NCBI RefSeq assembly: GCF_001562015.1
Contig: NZ_LASA01000060.1
Coordinates: 34,577-98,576 of the forward strand
DNA length: 64,000 nt
Source: Endozoicomonas arenosclerae
GTDB taxonomy: Bacteria; Pseudomonadota; Gammaproteobacteria; Pseudomonadales; Endozoicomonadaceae
Reading direction: 5' to 3'
Shown here: positions 16,901 through 25,808 of the stretch, in pieces
Numbering within the stretch: the stretch's first letter is position 1
Layout: the number at the start of each line of letters is the position of its first letter
Translations under genes and position numbers: made by a program
Notes under the pieces: model-generated
Seen by the model: only the letters and a program-made list of their open reading frames with translations
Database searches by the model: none
Told to the model about the DNA's origin: nothing

Positions 16901-18357
16901 AGTGTTAAGTCTTCCATACGATGTGGAAATTGATCAGAACTAAGGAGATAACAGGGGATCGTTGCCTGCAGGTTCGTACCATCCTTGTTTTGCAAACTGA
17001 TGTGCTCCCGGTCTGATAGTATGGTGGCTTTTATTGCTTTGGCCACCCGTAAATGAGCCACCAGCTCCTCCAGCCCCTTGGTAACAGGGTGGTGCCGAAT
17101 GATTCCTGCAATGGTGAGAGGGCCATTTTGCAATAAAATGGATTTGATGATTTCTGCCAGCTCCATCACTTTGACGGACTGTAAGTGTGACAACATTGAG
17201 GTGCTGGGAGACAACTGGTTCTTACTGGTTTTTACCTCACTGGTATCAAGTGCTTCGTCGGGTGTTCGAAGTACCAGGCTGTCCAGCGACTGAACTCTGA
17301 CACTACCACTGTTCAGTTTCAGTTCAATCTCTGATTTCAGGCTGATATTTTGTTCTTGAAACTTGAGGGCCGTTTGCTCGAGTTGCTCCAATAGTTGGCT
17401 GACAGCCCGGCTTTCCAGATGAGCACCACTTTCTACGTATCTACGAAGACTCTCCTCGGTTCGTTTTCTTACGTGAAATACATGTTCGCTTTCATAAGTG
17501 AGTTCACGCAGTAAGCGTTCAAGAAATCGAGCCTGCTCATTACTAAGGTAGCTACTGGCCGGACGACTGAGAACAGAGCGGATCTGTTCCCTGAACTCGA
17601 GCCTCCTGTTTTCATCACAAAGCAGCTGGAAAAAACTGTCAAAAGCTCTGCCTGCGTCTGATTCTGCCAGAATGTTCTCTCCATCCAGCAAGGCTTTCAG
17701 AATATCACCGCGATGGTGATCGGCTTCAATCATATTAATTCTGAGTTGTTGGTCCAGTTGCCGTATCTCATCTTCTACCCTGCGAAAATCACCTGTAAGA
17801 ACCGAAGCCAGCTGATAGACCTCTCGGATTCTTTCCTTCTGCTCCAGCTCTGATAGCTCAATAACAACACCTGCATTTAAAGCATCAATTTCATTTTGCA
17901 ATTGTGTTTTTTTTGCTTCCAGAAGGATGACCCGCTCTTTTGGATCGGGGCTCAAAGCGACGGCTAAATCCCTGATGGCATCCTGAACAATTCTTAAATG
18001 TGAGGCTGTGGCATTATTTTCTCTCTCATCCAGCCCTTTAACAAAGCGCAGGGCTACTTCGCAGGGATCAGTTCGGGTCAGGTTGTCATCCAGCTCCCTG
18101 AGCCAGCCTGACTTGATCCATCCCCTGAGGTAAGCCATTGCATTGACATCGCCTTCAATCAGATTCAGTTCTCTTAATTGTTGCAGCTCTGCATCCAAAG
18201 CCACCCGAGCCTGACCTACAGGAACTTCACTGACTTCCTGGAATAAATCGGCAATAAAGGCCAGCATCAGCGGTGCATTTTCAGCTCGTAACAGTTTCCA
18301 TGTTTGATGTTCCTGATATTGGCGGCGAAAGGCTGCGTATTTTTGTTGGAAGCTCAT
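16897..18357 (-). CDS. jetA: Wadjet subunit JetA (DUF3375)
   Basis: 486 residues. The N-terminus (WKLLRAENAPLMLAFIADLF) is typical of DUF3375, the kleisin-like JetA of type I Wadjet. The middle is helical and charged (about 150-350) with likely coiled coil, and a C-terminal winged-helix-like segment follows (LAEIIKSILLQNGPLTIAGI). JetA is the MukF-like subunit bridging the ATPase heads. It is the first gene of jetABCD, with gene order and overlaps as in other type I systems. The Shine-Dalgarno is weak (GAGA), and I cannot identify the promoter in the 181 bases upstream. Confidence 0.93.
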   Translation of the reverse strand: MSFQQKYAAFRRQYQEHQTWKLLRAENAPLMLAFIADLFQEVSEVPVGQARVALDAELQQLRELNLIEGDVNAMAYLRGWIKSGWLRELDDNLTRTDPCEVALRFVKGLDERENNATASHLRIVQDAIRDLAVALSPDPKERVILLEAKKTQLQNEIDALNAGVVIELSELEQKERIREVYQLASVLTGDFRRVEDEIRQLDQQLRINMIEADHHRGDILKALLDGENILAESDAGRAFDSFFQLLCDENRRLEFREQIRSVLSRPASSYLSNEQARFLERLLRELTYESEHVFHVRKRTEESLRRYVESGAHLESRAVSQLLEQLEQTALKFQEQNISLKSEIELKLNSGSVRVQSLDSLVLRTPDEALDTSEVKTSKNQLSPSTSMLSHLQSVKVMELAEIIKSILLQNGPLTIAGIIRHHPVTKGLEELVAHLRVAKAIKATILSDREHISLQNKDGTNLQATIPCYLLSSDQFPHRMEDLTL

Positions 18358-18538
18358 GAGATCGTTCTCAATGGTTGCTGGTGTTTCAGGTCATTCTGGG
18401 ATAGTTAGAATTGGACAACAGGGATGAATATGAGTTCCTGTTTTCCTGACGCAGGCATGGGTTTCAGGCTGTGTCAGGATAATAATATTGGCCGGGTGTT
18501 TATGAAAACTCTCACATTGGGTTCGTTGCACACTATTT

Positions 18539-18991
18539 TTACGGCTCTTGAGTTCTGTCTTCTTCCGGAAAACTTGGGATGAGGCCCCAGGCTTTTCCAG
18601 TAGCAACAGGGTCAAATGATTCGGGATGGTTTTTTAATAGATTATTTAATTTTCTATCTCCGACCAGTGAAGCCATCTTCTTTTTCTTCTGTTCTGTAGG
18701 AACCATCGACAAAGCTATATTGATAGTTAGATCAAGCTCCTCCCTACTGTTGCTTTCAGCAGCTTTTTCTATTGCCTCTAAAAGGTCATTTCCCATAACT
18801 TTGCGATCACAGAAATAGGCGTTTCTATAGCTCAACCACAAAAGGAGTTGTTTTTGAGTATTTACCGTTTCTTGTCTTAGCCAATGTGAACTCGGTAAAT
18901 CCAGTATACCCTTTCGACATTCCTGAGCCTGTGCTGAGCTCAGAATTACGATCACAATGAAAAAGAGAGCAATTTGTCTACCTGGTAGCAT
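18539..18991 (-). CDS. Small exported protein of unknown function
   Basis: 150 residues from the ATG at 18991. It has a signal peptide (MLPGRQIALFFIVIVILSSAQA) and a mature part with Cys residues at ECRK and FCDRK, an acidic helical middle (NDLLEAIEKAAESNSREELD) and a lysine-rich segment. I recognise no family. It overlaps the end of the next upstream gene by 14 bases, so the two are probably one operon. It precedes jetA on the same strand by 181 bases; a role in defence is unlikely because it appears to be periplasmic. Confidence 0.65.
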   Translation of the reverse strand: MLPGRQIALFFIVIVILSSAQAQECRKGILDLPSSHWLRQETVNTQKQLLLWLSYRNAYFCDRKVMGNDLLEAIEKAAESNSREELDLTINIALSMVPTEQKKKKMASLVGDRKLNNLLKNHPESFDPVATGKAWGLIPSFPEEDRTQEP

Positions 18992-19322
18992 TCTGAACAC
19001 ACTCCCAAAATAATCTGTTTTTTCGATCATGGGAGTCTGAATAAAGGGATTCACTTGAGGCTATCTCCCATATTCTTCTTCTGTGATATTTATTAATGGA
19101 CTTAAGTGTCTGCTCAAATGCAAGCCAGTCATAAGTCAGAGCATCAAAGGTCGTTTTCCCTTTTGGGGCGGGCTCTACAAAGATCTTATAGAGAGGGACG
19201 GTGCTGACGAGGGTTTTGAGTGTGTTGGACAGCTTTGTTTGTCTTTCGATAGTTTTCAGCGCCTTCAAGGTTTGTTCATCCGGCTCAAAGCTTCGAATAT
19301 CGCAGTACTTCTGTACATCCAA
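18978..19322 (-). CDS. Small hypothetical protein with TTG start
   Basis: 114 residues, cytoplasmic by appearance and rich in charged and aromatic residues (TFDALTYDWLAFEQ, NKYHRRRIWEIA). No methionine follows the start; the TTG at 19322 has GGAAGGA eight bases upstream, which supports a TTG start and a real gene. No family is recognised. It overlaps the exported protein downstream. Function is unknown. Confidence 0.55.
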   Translation of the reverse strand: MDVQKYCDIRSFEPDEQTLKALKTIERQTKLSNTLKTLVSTVPLYKIFVEPAPKGKTTFDALTYDWLAFEQTLKSINKYHRRRIWEIASSESLYSDSHDRKNRLFWECVQNATR

Positions 19323-19420
19323 TGTAGCAGTCCTTCCGTGTTTATTGTTGAAAGTAGACTTATTGACAGCTTGTCAGATATGCATCTTAACTCGAACAGG
19401 GGTGTGGTTAAAGACTGGGT

Positions 19421-20104
19421 TTAGTGATGCTCAGGCGTTCTCGCCAAACACCAGATATCCACACGTTTTACTCCCTGTTTTTTCAAAAGTCGTGTAATTT
19501 CTGAAACGGTTGATCCCGTCGTAACCACATCGTCAATAATCGCCAGATGATTGCAGTGGGTTTTACCTGCAAGGCTGAAGGCGTTTTTAATATTTTTCCT
19601 TCTTTCCGATGCACTTAACCCTTGTTGAGAAGCCGTCTTCCGGTGTCGTTTTATAAGTTGAGTATTCACTGGGATATTGGCATGGGGTCTTAGAGCTTTT
19701 GATAATTGTCTGGCCAGTAAAAGAGACTGATCAAAGCCTCGGGTTCTCAACCTTTTGGTGTGCAGTGGAACCGGAATGATCATCTGGGGCCAGGCTGTAT
19801 CGTCGTATTGATGAATTAATACTTCTCTGAGTTGTTTTACCAACGGAGGCAAATAAATCAGTTGTTGTTGGTGTTTGATCTGTTTGAGAAGGTGATCCAG
19901 CGGGTATTCGTAATTGAATGCTGAGTAGCAAGTGTCGAATAGCGGCTTCTTCTGCAGGCATTGGGCACAGTGGTCTGAAGCGTTAGCTTCGATCGGAATA
20001 CCACAGCTTGTGCAATGTTTTTTTGCGATAGGCATGGCTCGCATGCATAAGTTGCAAACGGGCTCATCTAATAGAGTGTTAGTTCTACAAAGCAGGCAGC
20101 TCAT
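19421..20104 (-). CDS. comF: ComF family phosphoribosyltransferase-like protein
   Basis: 227 residues. The N-terminal zinc-finger has CLLC, CNLC, CTSC and CAQC pairs. The C-terminal type I PRTase domain has the PVPLHTKRLRTRGFDQS segment and the PRPP loop IIDDVVTTGSTV. ComF proteins take part in DNA uptake and competence (with PriA in ssDNA import). The start at 20104 puts the first CxxC right after the N-terminus, as usual; an upstream ATG at 20167 is possible. It is divergent from bioB, a common gammaproteobacterial arrangement. Confidence 0.9.
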   Translation of the reverse strand: MSCLLCRTNTLLDEPVCNLCMRAMPIAKKHCTSCGIPIEANASDHCAQCLQKKPLFDTCYSAFNYEYPLDHLLKQIKHQQQLIYLPPLVKQLREVLIHQYDDTAWPQMIIPVPLHTKRLRTRGFDQSLLLARQLSKALRPHANIPVNTQLIKRHRKTASQQGLSASERRKNIKNAFSLAGKTHCNHLAIIDDVVTTGSTVSEITRLLKKQGVKRVDIWCLARTPEHH

Positions 20105-20158
20105 GGTTAGAAATTGTCTGAAATTTAACCATTTGTAAACGCTGTTACGTTTTAACAA

Positions 20159-20186
20159 TTGACGCATAATTTCATTTTATTATCAT
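20159..20186 (+). promoter_or_regulatory. Candidate bioB promoter
   Basis: TTGACG (20159-20164), 16-base spacer, TATCAT (20181-20186). It lies about 90 bases before bioB. Just upstream (20133-20158) is an imperfect palindrome, TTGT-AAACG against CGTTTTAACAA. Its centre is too short for a standard BirA operator, so biotin control is not shown. Confidence 0.4.
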
Positions 20187-20273
20187 CGGTCATGTTTTTA
20201 ATCTCGATTTCTAATAATTGAGCCGCTGACCAACAATACAGAGAGCTCCCACTGGGACGCATCAGTGAGAAAC

Positions 20274-21365
20274 ATGACCGACGTTTTAAACTACAAGGGC
20301 GCAAACCCCAGTGTTCTTCGCCATGACTGGACTGCCGATGAAGTCGAAGCCCTGTTCCAGATGCCGTTCAATGATCTGATTTTTCAGGCTCAGCTGGCTC
20401 ATAGAAACCACTTTGATCCCAATCAGGTGCAGGTTAGTACACTGCTGTCCATCAAGACAGGTGCCTGCCCGGAAGACTGCAAGTACTGTCCCCAGAGCGG
20501 TCACTACAACACCGGTCTTGATAAAGAAAAGCTGATGGAAGTTCGTAAAGTTCTGGAAGAGGCACGTCATGCCAAAGCTTCCGGAGCCACCCGCTTCTGC
20601 ATGGGCGCGGCCTGGAAAAATCCTCCGGCGAAAGACATGCCTTACATCCTGGAAATGGTGCAAGGCGTAAAGGAGATGGGTCTGGAAACCTGCATGACGC
20701 TGGGTATGCTGGATGAAGATCAGGCTGGGCAACTGGCGGAAGCGGGTCTGGACTATTACAACCACAATCTAGATACCTCTCCTGAATTTTACGGCAGCAT
20801 CATTACTACCCGTACCTATTCCGATCGTCTGAACACATTGGCTCATGTTCGCGATGCAGGTATGAACATCTGCAGCGGCGGCATTGTAGGTCTGGGTGAG
20901 ACCGAAAGAGATCGTGCCGGCATGTTGATTCAGCTGGCCAATCTGCCCAAGCACCCTGAAAGTGTTCCCATCAATATGCTGGTGCGAGTGGAAGGTACTC
21001 CGCTGGAAGATGTGGATGCTGTTGATGGTATTGATTTTGTTCGCACCATTGCCGTGGCCAAAATTATGATGCCAGCTTCCTGTGTTCGACTGTCTGCAGG
21101 TCGCGAAAACATGAGTGACGAACTGCAGGCTCTGGCGTTCCTTGCTGGTGCCAACTCTATTTTCCTGGGCGAAAAATTGCTGACTACTGCCAATCCCAAG
21201 GAAAGTAGTGACAGACAGCTGTTCAACAAGCTGGGCATCAATATGGAAGATACTTCCGAACTGGATGAACAGGCTCTGGCGAAAGTGTGTCCGCTGCGTG
21301 AGCAGGATAATGAGCAGTACTTTGATGCTATGAAAAGTGATGCCATGGGACAGAAGGCTTCCTGA
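20274..21365 (+). CDS. bioB: Biotin synthase BioB
   Basis: 363 residues from the ATG at 20274; a GTG three codons earlier is the alternative. It is a radical SAM enzyme that inserts sulfur into dethiobiotin. The CPEDCKYC motif (CxxxCxxC, near residue 60) binds the 4Fe-4S cluster, and downstream are [22 protein letters not shown] and [10 protein letters not shown], all typical of BioB and including 2Fe-2S ligands. It is the first gene of bioBFHCD, with a one-base overlap into bioF. No bioA is nearby. Confidence 0.97.
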   Translation: MTDVLNYKGANPSVLRHDWTADEVEALFQMPFNDLIFQAQLAHRNHFDPNQVQVSTLLSIKTGACPEDCKYCPQSGHYNTGLDKEKLMEVRKVLEEARHAKASGATRFCMGAAWKNPPAKDMPYILEMVQGVKEMGLETCMTLGMLDEDQAGQLAEAGLDYYNHNLDTSPEFYGSIITTRTYSDRLNTLAHVRDAGMNICSGGIVGLGETERDRAGMLIQLANLPKHPESVPINMLVRVEGTPLEDVDAVDGIDFVRTIAVAKIMMPASCVRLSAGRENMSDELQALAFLAGANSIFLGEKLLTTANPKESSDRQLFNKLGINMEDTSELDEQALAKVCPLREQDNEQYFDAMKSDAMGQKAS

Positions 21366-22540
21366 TGCCTTTCGATCTGGAAAAGGATCTTCAGGCCCGC
21401 AGAGATAATGGTCTGTATCGTTCGCGTAAAACCCTTGAGGCTCCTCAGGGTGCTGAAGTTGTGGTGGACGGAAAACCGTACCTGGCGTTTTGTAACAATG
21501 ACTACCTGGGGTTGGCAAACCACCCGGAAGTCAGTGCAGCTATGGCTCAAGCGACTTCAGAGTATGGCACTGGCGGGGGGGCTTCCCATCTGGTAATTGG
21601 CCATAGTCGTGCACATCACCAGCTTGAAGAAGAGTTGGCAGAGTTCACCGGACGTGAAAGGGTGTTGCTCTTCTCCAACGGTTATATGGCTAACCTGGGT
21701 GTGATCAGTGCTCTGCTTGGAAAAGAAGATGCTGTTTTTCAAGATCGTCTGAATCATGCTTCTCTTCTGGATGCAGGTCTGTTGTCAGGAGCTCGTTTTC
21801 AGCGATACCTGCACAATGATGTAAACAACCTTGAAAGCCGCCTGAACAGAACAGAAGCCAGAAGAAAGCTAATCGTGACCGATGGCGTTTTCAGCATGGA
21901 CGGTGATCTGGCTCCGCTGAAAGAGTTGTCTGAACTTTCTCTCAGGCACGATGCCTGGTTGATGGTGGATGATGCCCATGGCTTTGGTGCCCTGGGTAAA
22001 AAGGGTGGCGGTGTTGCAGAGTATTTTGGTCTGGATCAGGATCATTTGCCGGTTCTGGTCGGGACGCTTGGAAAAGCTTTTGGTACAGCAGGTGCTTTTG
22101 TTGCCGGCAGTGAAGCCTTGATTGAAACCTTGATCCAGTTCGCCCGTACCTATATATACACCACGTCCATGCCTCCAGCGGTTGCAGAGGCCACCCGAAC
22201 CAGTCTTAGAATCCTGCAGGAAGAAAACTGGAGAAGAGAACGTCTGGATCAGTTGATCGATTTCTTCAGAAAAGAGTGCAAGCAGATGGGATTGGAACTC
22301 ATGGACTCGCACTCTCCTATTCAGCCTGTTATTGTCGGGTCTGCTGATACTGCTGTGGCCATGAGTAACGCTCTGGCAGAACAGGGTATCCTGGTGACGG
22401 CCATTCGTCCCCCCACGGTTCCCAAAGGAACTTCAAGGTTACGTATTACCTTCAGTGCCGCTCATGAACAAAAACATGTAGAGCAGCTACTGGATGCACT
22501 GGAGAGAACGGTACGCCCGTTACAGGAGGAAGTAGCATGA
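21365..22540 (+). CDS. bioF: 8-amino-7-oxononanoate synthase BioF
   Basis: 391 residues, a PLP enzyme of the alpha-oxoamine synthase family that condenses pimeloyl-ACP with alanine. Motifs are [37 protein letters not shown] and the PLP-lysine region [13 protein letters not shown]. The ATG overlaps the bioB stop by one base. Confidence 0.97.
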   Translation: MPFDLEKDLQARRDNGLYRSRKTLEAPQGAEVVVDGKPYLAFCNNDYLGLANHPEVSAAMAQATSEYGTGGGASHLVIGHSRAHHQLEEELAEFTGRERVLLFSNGYMANLGVISALLGKEDAVFQDRLNHASLLDAGLLSGARFQRYLHNDVNNLESRLNRTEARRKLIVTDGVFSMDGDLAPLKELSELSLRHDAWLMVDDAHGFGALGKKGGGVAEYFGLDQDHLPVLVGTLGKAFGTAGAFVAGSEALIETLIQFARTYIYTTSMPPAVAEATRTSLRILQEENWRRERLDQLIDFFRKECKQMGLELMDSHSPIQPVIVGSADTAVAMSNALAEQGILVTAIRPPTVPKGTSRLRITFSAAHEQKHVEQLLDALERTVRPLQEEVA

Positions 22541-23283
22541 GTTTACCCATTGTTCTGGTCAGTGGTTGGGCTATGCCTGCAACAGTTATGGAGCCTCTTG
22601 CGAGTGCTTTGGACGGCGATGGTCGAGTTTCTGTAGTTCAGCTGCCCGGCCTGGTCTGGGAGCGAAAGAAGTATGACTGGAAGCAGTTGTTGGACTATTT
22701 GGACATGCATCTGCTGGAAACTCCGGTGATCCTTGTCGGCTGGTCTTTAGGCGGTACATTAGCTTCGATTTATGCCAGTCAAAACCCCGATAAAGTCGCT
22801 GGTCTGGTAACGCTGGGCTGCAATCCGTGTTTTGTGCGCAATCAGGATTGGCCTGAAGCCATGCTTCCACAGACCTTTGAAAGCTTTTACGCCGGGATGC
22901 AGGAAGACTCCTCAGCCACGGTTGATCAGTTTTCACTGCTTTGCAGCATGGGCAACGGCAATCGCAAAGACGTTCTGAAAATGCTTCAGAGAGCCGTTAA
23001 AAGAGATGCTGACCTGGAATCAACTATTCTTCTGCAATTGCTGAAACTATTAGGTGCCAGTGACGTTCGATCCCAGCTGTCCGATATCCGTTGTCCGGTG
23101 ATTCATTGTTTTGGTAAAGATGATGCGCTGGTGCCATCGGATACCGGTGAGAGAATAGAAAGAGACTACCCTGCCCACAGTGTTCTGATGATGGAAGGGG
23201 GTCACTGCTTCTTCCTGGATAAAGACTCAGGCGCTATAAAACAGGTAGCAGACCAGGTTAACCGCTTATGCAACCGAAGCTGA
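22537..23283 (+). CDS. bioH: Pimeloyl-ACP methyl ester esterase BioH
   Basis: 248 residues, an alpha/beta hydrolase. The nucleophile elbow is GWSLGG (Ser near residue 70), the acid is in FGKDDALVP and the histidine in MEGGHCFFL. BioH frees pimeloyl-ACP from its methyl ester made by the BioC route. It starts inside an ATGA overlap with bioF and overlaps bioC by 16 bases. Confidence 0.92.
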   Translation: MSLPIVLVSGWAMPATVMEPLASALDGDGRVSVVQLPGLVWERKKYDWKQLLDYLDMHLLETPVILVGWSLGGTLASIYASQNPDKVAGLVTLGCNPCFVRNQDWPEAMLPQTFESFYAGMQEDSSATVDQFSLLCSMGNGNRKDVLKMLQRAVKRDADLESTILLQLLKLLGASDVRSQLSDIRCPVIHCFGKDDALVPSDTGERIERDYPAHSVLMMEGGHCFFLDKDSGAIKQVADQVNRLCNRS

Positions 23284-24086
23284 AAACAGCTGCATATTCT
23301 TCAGAGGCTCAAGTTGATAAGTTACGCGTGGCTGCCAATTTCAGCCGGGCTGCGGCTACCTATGATTCAGCAGCGGTTCTTCAGAAGCGTGTAGCTGCAA
23401 GGGCCATGCTGGGTCTGCCTACAGAGTGCTCTCCTCAACAGATTCTGGATCTGGGCTCGGGTACAGGCAGTCAGACAAAGGTGCTGGCAGAGCATTTCCC
23501 GGAAGCTCATGTTACCGGTCTGGATCTGGCCATGGGCATGCTGCAATTTGCCCGCTCCCAGTGTGACTCTTCCTCCTGGTGCTCCGGAGATATTGAAGCT
23601 CTGCCGTTTAAAAGCAACAGCTTTGATCTGGTGTTTTCCAGTCTGGCAATCCAATGGTGTTCATTCGAAACCGTTCTTGATGAGCTGTACCGTATTCTCA
23701 AGCCAGGTGGTGTTTTCGTCTTCTCAAGTCTCACCAGTGGCACCATGGGGGAATTGAATGAAGCCTGGAAGCAGGTAGACAGCAATATCCATGTGAACGG
23801 TTTTGAAAGCTTCGAGCATCAGAAAAAACAGGTGCTTGAATCTTGCTTTAAACAGCAATCTTTCAAGCAACAAACAGAGACACTCTACTATCCTGAGCTT
23901 TTTCAGCTCCTCAGGGAACTGAAAGCACTGGGAGTCAACACGGTGCACAGTCGACAGCCGGGCTTGATGACAAGAGGCCGACTGCTCCAGCTTCAGGAAG
24001 CCTACGAAACGTTTCGGGTCGACGCCGGGTTACCCCTGTCCTATCAAGTGCTGTACGGGATTTTGAGAAAACCAGCCCATGCCTAA
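23268..24086 (+). CDS. bioC: Malonyl-ACP O-methyltransferase BioC
   Basis: 272 residues, a class I SAM methyltransferase. The SAM loop is ILDLGSGTGSQT, followed by VTGLDLAMGMLQFAR and the FDLVFSSLAIQWC motif typical of BioC. It methylates malonyl-ACP to start pimelate assembly on the fatty acid machinery. It overlaps bioH and bioD. Confidence 0.95.
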   Translation: MQPKLKTAAYSSEAQVDKLRVAANFSRAAATYDSAAVLQKRVAARAMLGLPTECSPQQILDLGSGTGSQTKVLAEHFPEAHVTGLDLAMGMLQFARSQCDSSSWCSGDIEALPFKSNSFDLVFSSLAIQWCSFETVLDELYRILKPGGVFVFSSLTSGTMGELNEAWKQVDSNIHVNGFESFEHQKKQVLESCFKQQSFKQQTETLYYPELFQLLRELKALGVNTVHSRQPGLMTRGRLLQLQEAYETFRVDAGLPLSYQVLYGILRKPAHA

Positions 24087-24762
24087 AACCTTTTTTGTCA
24101 CTGGCACCGATACGGATGCCGGTAAGACCTTTGTCACCTGTGCCATGTTAGCGTCAGCGAATCAGCAGGGTCTGAAAACTCTGGCTCTAAAGCCGGTGGC
24201 AGCGGGATCAGAGAACACTCCGGATGGTCCCAGGAATGACGACGCCCTGAACCTGATGAGTGCCATGAATGTTGATCTGGGTTATTCGCAGGTCAACCCT
24301 GTGCTCTTTGAGCCTCCGATTGCACCTCATATTGCAGCTCAGGAAGAAGGAAGACGAGTCACGGTCGATCGCCTTACAGGGTTTTGCCGCGGCGCTCTGA
24401 TGACTCGGCATGACCTTTCATTTATTGAGGGTGCTGGTGGTTGGAGAGTGCCTCTGAATGATCGTGAGATGCTGGCAGATCTGGCGAAAAATATGAATGT
24501 ACCTGTCATCTTAGTGGTGGGTATGAAGCTGGGTTGTATCAGCCATTCTCTGCTGACGGTTGAGTCCATTCTGCAAAGTGGATGTCAGCTGGCTGGATGG
24601 GTAGCTAATCAGGTGGACCCTGAAATGAGTCGGTTTGAGGAAAATGTCGAAACGCTTAAAGCTATGATTCCTTCTCCCTGCCTGGGTGTTGTTCCCTGGA
24701 TGGATGATAGCCAAAAGAACAATGCTGCTTCCTGTTTGGACCTGTCTCCCCTGCTGTCCTGA
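24079..24762 (+). CDS. bioD: Dethiobiotin synthetase BioD
   Basis: 227 residues. The P-loop is GTDTDAGKTFVT; KPVAAG and EGAGGWRVPL are further signature stretches. It is an ATP-dependent carboxylase that closes the ureido ring. It is the last gene of the operon and overlaps bioC by eight bases. Confidence 0.96.
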   Translation: MPKTFFVTGTDTDAGKTFVTCAMLASANQQGLKTLALKPVAAGSENTPDGPRNDDALNLMSAMNVDLGYSQVNPVLFEPPIAPHIAAQEEGRRVTVDRLTGFCRGALMTRHDLSFIEGAGGWRVPLNDREMLADLAKNMNVPVILVVGMKLGCISHSLLTVESILQSGCQLAGWVANQVDPEMSRFEENVETLKAMIPSPCLGVVPWMDDSQKNNAASCLDLSPLLS

Positions 24763-24767
24763 TATTA

Positions 24768-24789
24768 AAGCCAGTCATCCGACTGGCTT
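24768..24789 (+). terminator. Hairpin after bioD
   Basis: A 9-bp perfect stem (24768-24776 with 24781-24789) with a 4-base loop lies five bases past the bioD stop and is followed by AATTTC. It probably ends the bio operon; the T-run is poor. Confidence 0.55.
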
Positions 24790-24876
24790 AATTTCAAAAC
24801 TCCATTTCAATCACTCAGGCATCAGTTCATGGTTGTCTGTCCGATATAAAAAGATGGGTCACAAGAGTGGTTCATC

Positions 24877-25632
24877 ATGGGTGAAAAAATCAATCCGAGT
24901 TCTCCATCGCCTTCCCAGTCTGTAGGTCATGAGGCTCATCAACCCGCCAGCAAGAAGTCGGTTCTCTGGAAAGGGCGTTTCAAAGTCAGCGTTCCTGATG
25001 GTGTAAAAAGAAAGCTGGGCCATTTAAAGACTAATCCATTCAAACGCTCTTCCGGACAAAGACGAATCAAGAGAATGACCCGTGAGGAATTCAAGTTTCG
25101 GCTGGGGCTTTTGAAACCCTCCAACTGGGCCAGCAGGGCGGTTCCTCGACTGGATGGCCAAATCAGAAGTCAGGTTGATTCTGCATTGTCCTCTCTTAGA
25201 GAAGGAAAGACAGAAGCATTCATGGACGGTATCTTTTCTGTTCGGCAGTTGATGCACCAGAGAGCTTTTTACACTGGGGAAGGTCATGCCCAGGAAGATT
25301 TTCTGAACAGTATTGAGGCTGAAATCCTGAATCATCCAGAAGAGTATACAGGGCGCCTTTTGGCTGAATTTTCAGACGCTGGCAGCTATCTTAACCGTCT
25401 TCGTGATGCTGTGGATAAAGCGTATGATGAATTCAGAAGTGGAGACGTACTGGCTTCTAATCACCTCCTGACACTTTCCAGTGCCAGAAGCTTTTTGGTC
25501 AAGCTTGGTCAGTTAACTCTTGGAAAAGAGGCTTCTGAAGAGTGGCTCAGGAAAGAGCCTGAAAGTGATAACGATGTTATGCACAAAGTGAGCGAGACAG
25601 TGAGCCGCTTGCCTCCCGGAAGACTCCATTGA
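24877..25632 (+). CDS. Hypothetical cytoplasmic protein
   Basis: 251 residues with no signal peptide or membrane segment. The first 80 residues are basic and Ser/Pro-rich (PFKRSSGQRRIKRMTREEF); the rest is helical with alternating acidic and hydrophobic residues (LNSIEAEILNHPEEYTGRLLAEF, YLNRLRDAVDKAYDEF). I recognise no domain. It stands alone between the bio operon and an acyl-CoA dehydrogenase. The basic N-terminus followed by a helical domain could suit a nucleic-acid-binding or effector protein, but nothing shows this. Confidence 0.65.
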   Translation: MGEKINPSSPSPSQSVGHEAHQPASKKSVLWKGRFKVSVPDGVKRKLGHLKTNPFKRSSGQRRIKRMTREEFKFRLGLLKPSNWASRAVPRLDGQIRSQVDSALSSLREGKTEAFMDGIFSVRQLMHQRAFYTGEGHAQEDFLNSIEAEILNHPEEYTGRLLAEFSDAGSYLNRLRDAVDKAYDEFRSGDVLASNHLLTLSSARSFLVKLGQLTLGKEASEEWLRKEPESDNDVMHKVSETVSRLPPGRLH

Positions 25633-25696
25633 AAAAGCCATTGATCAGGTATCTCTTCAAGCTCCACGTTTTTGAAAGATAAAGCATGAACAATAG

Positions 25697-25725
25697 TTGA
25701 CATTTGTTGTAAGCGAACGTAAGTT
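25697..25725 (+). promoter_or_regulatory. Candidate sigma-70 promoter for acyl-CoA dehydrogenase 1
   Basis: A consensus -35 TTGACA (25697-25702) and TAAGTT (25720-25725) are separated by 17 bases. The -10 overlaps the left arm of the palindrome at 25724-25743, as expected for a repressed promoter. Confidence 0.5.
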
Positions 25726-25743
25726 TCAAACAACTGTTTGAAA
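25724..25743. promoter_or_regulatory. PsrA-like operator
   Basis: A perfect palindrome, TTTCAAAC-AACT-GTTTGAAA. Its core CAAAC-N4-GTTTG fits the published PsrA consensus (C/G)AAAC-N2-4-GTTT(G/C). PsrA is a TetR-family repressor that releases DNA on binding long-chain fatty acids and controls beta-oxidation in Pseudomonas. The site overlaps the predicted transcription start. A weaker copy precedes the second dehydrogenase. Confidence 0.65.
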
Positions 25744-25808
25744 CTGGTACTATAATTTTATATATACCAGTTCATTGAATAAATATAAGAGAACCCAGAG
25801 GTACCGTT

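Noticed and set aside
18391..18615. Minus-strand frame between jetA and the exported protein gene
   Set aside because: Overlaps the exported protein gene in another frame and has no ribosome site or recognisable sequence.
20133..20158. Palindrome before bioB as a BirA operator
   Set aside because: Half sites TTGTAAAC and GTTTTAACAA are too close together; the BirA operator has a centre of about 15 bases.
20286..21550. Long minus-strand reading frames opposite bioB and bioF
   Set aside because: They lie wholly inside strongly recognised genes on the plus strand and their translations look low in organisation; they are shadows.
25710..25723. TGTAAG element as a GacA box
   Set aside because: The second half reads GTAAG as a direct repeat instead of the inverted CTTACA, and it overlaps a sigma-70 promoter of a metabolic gene.
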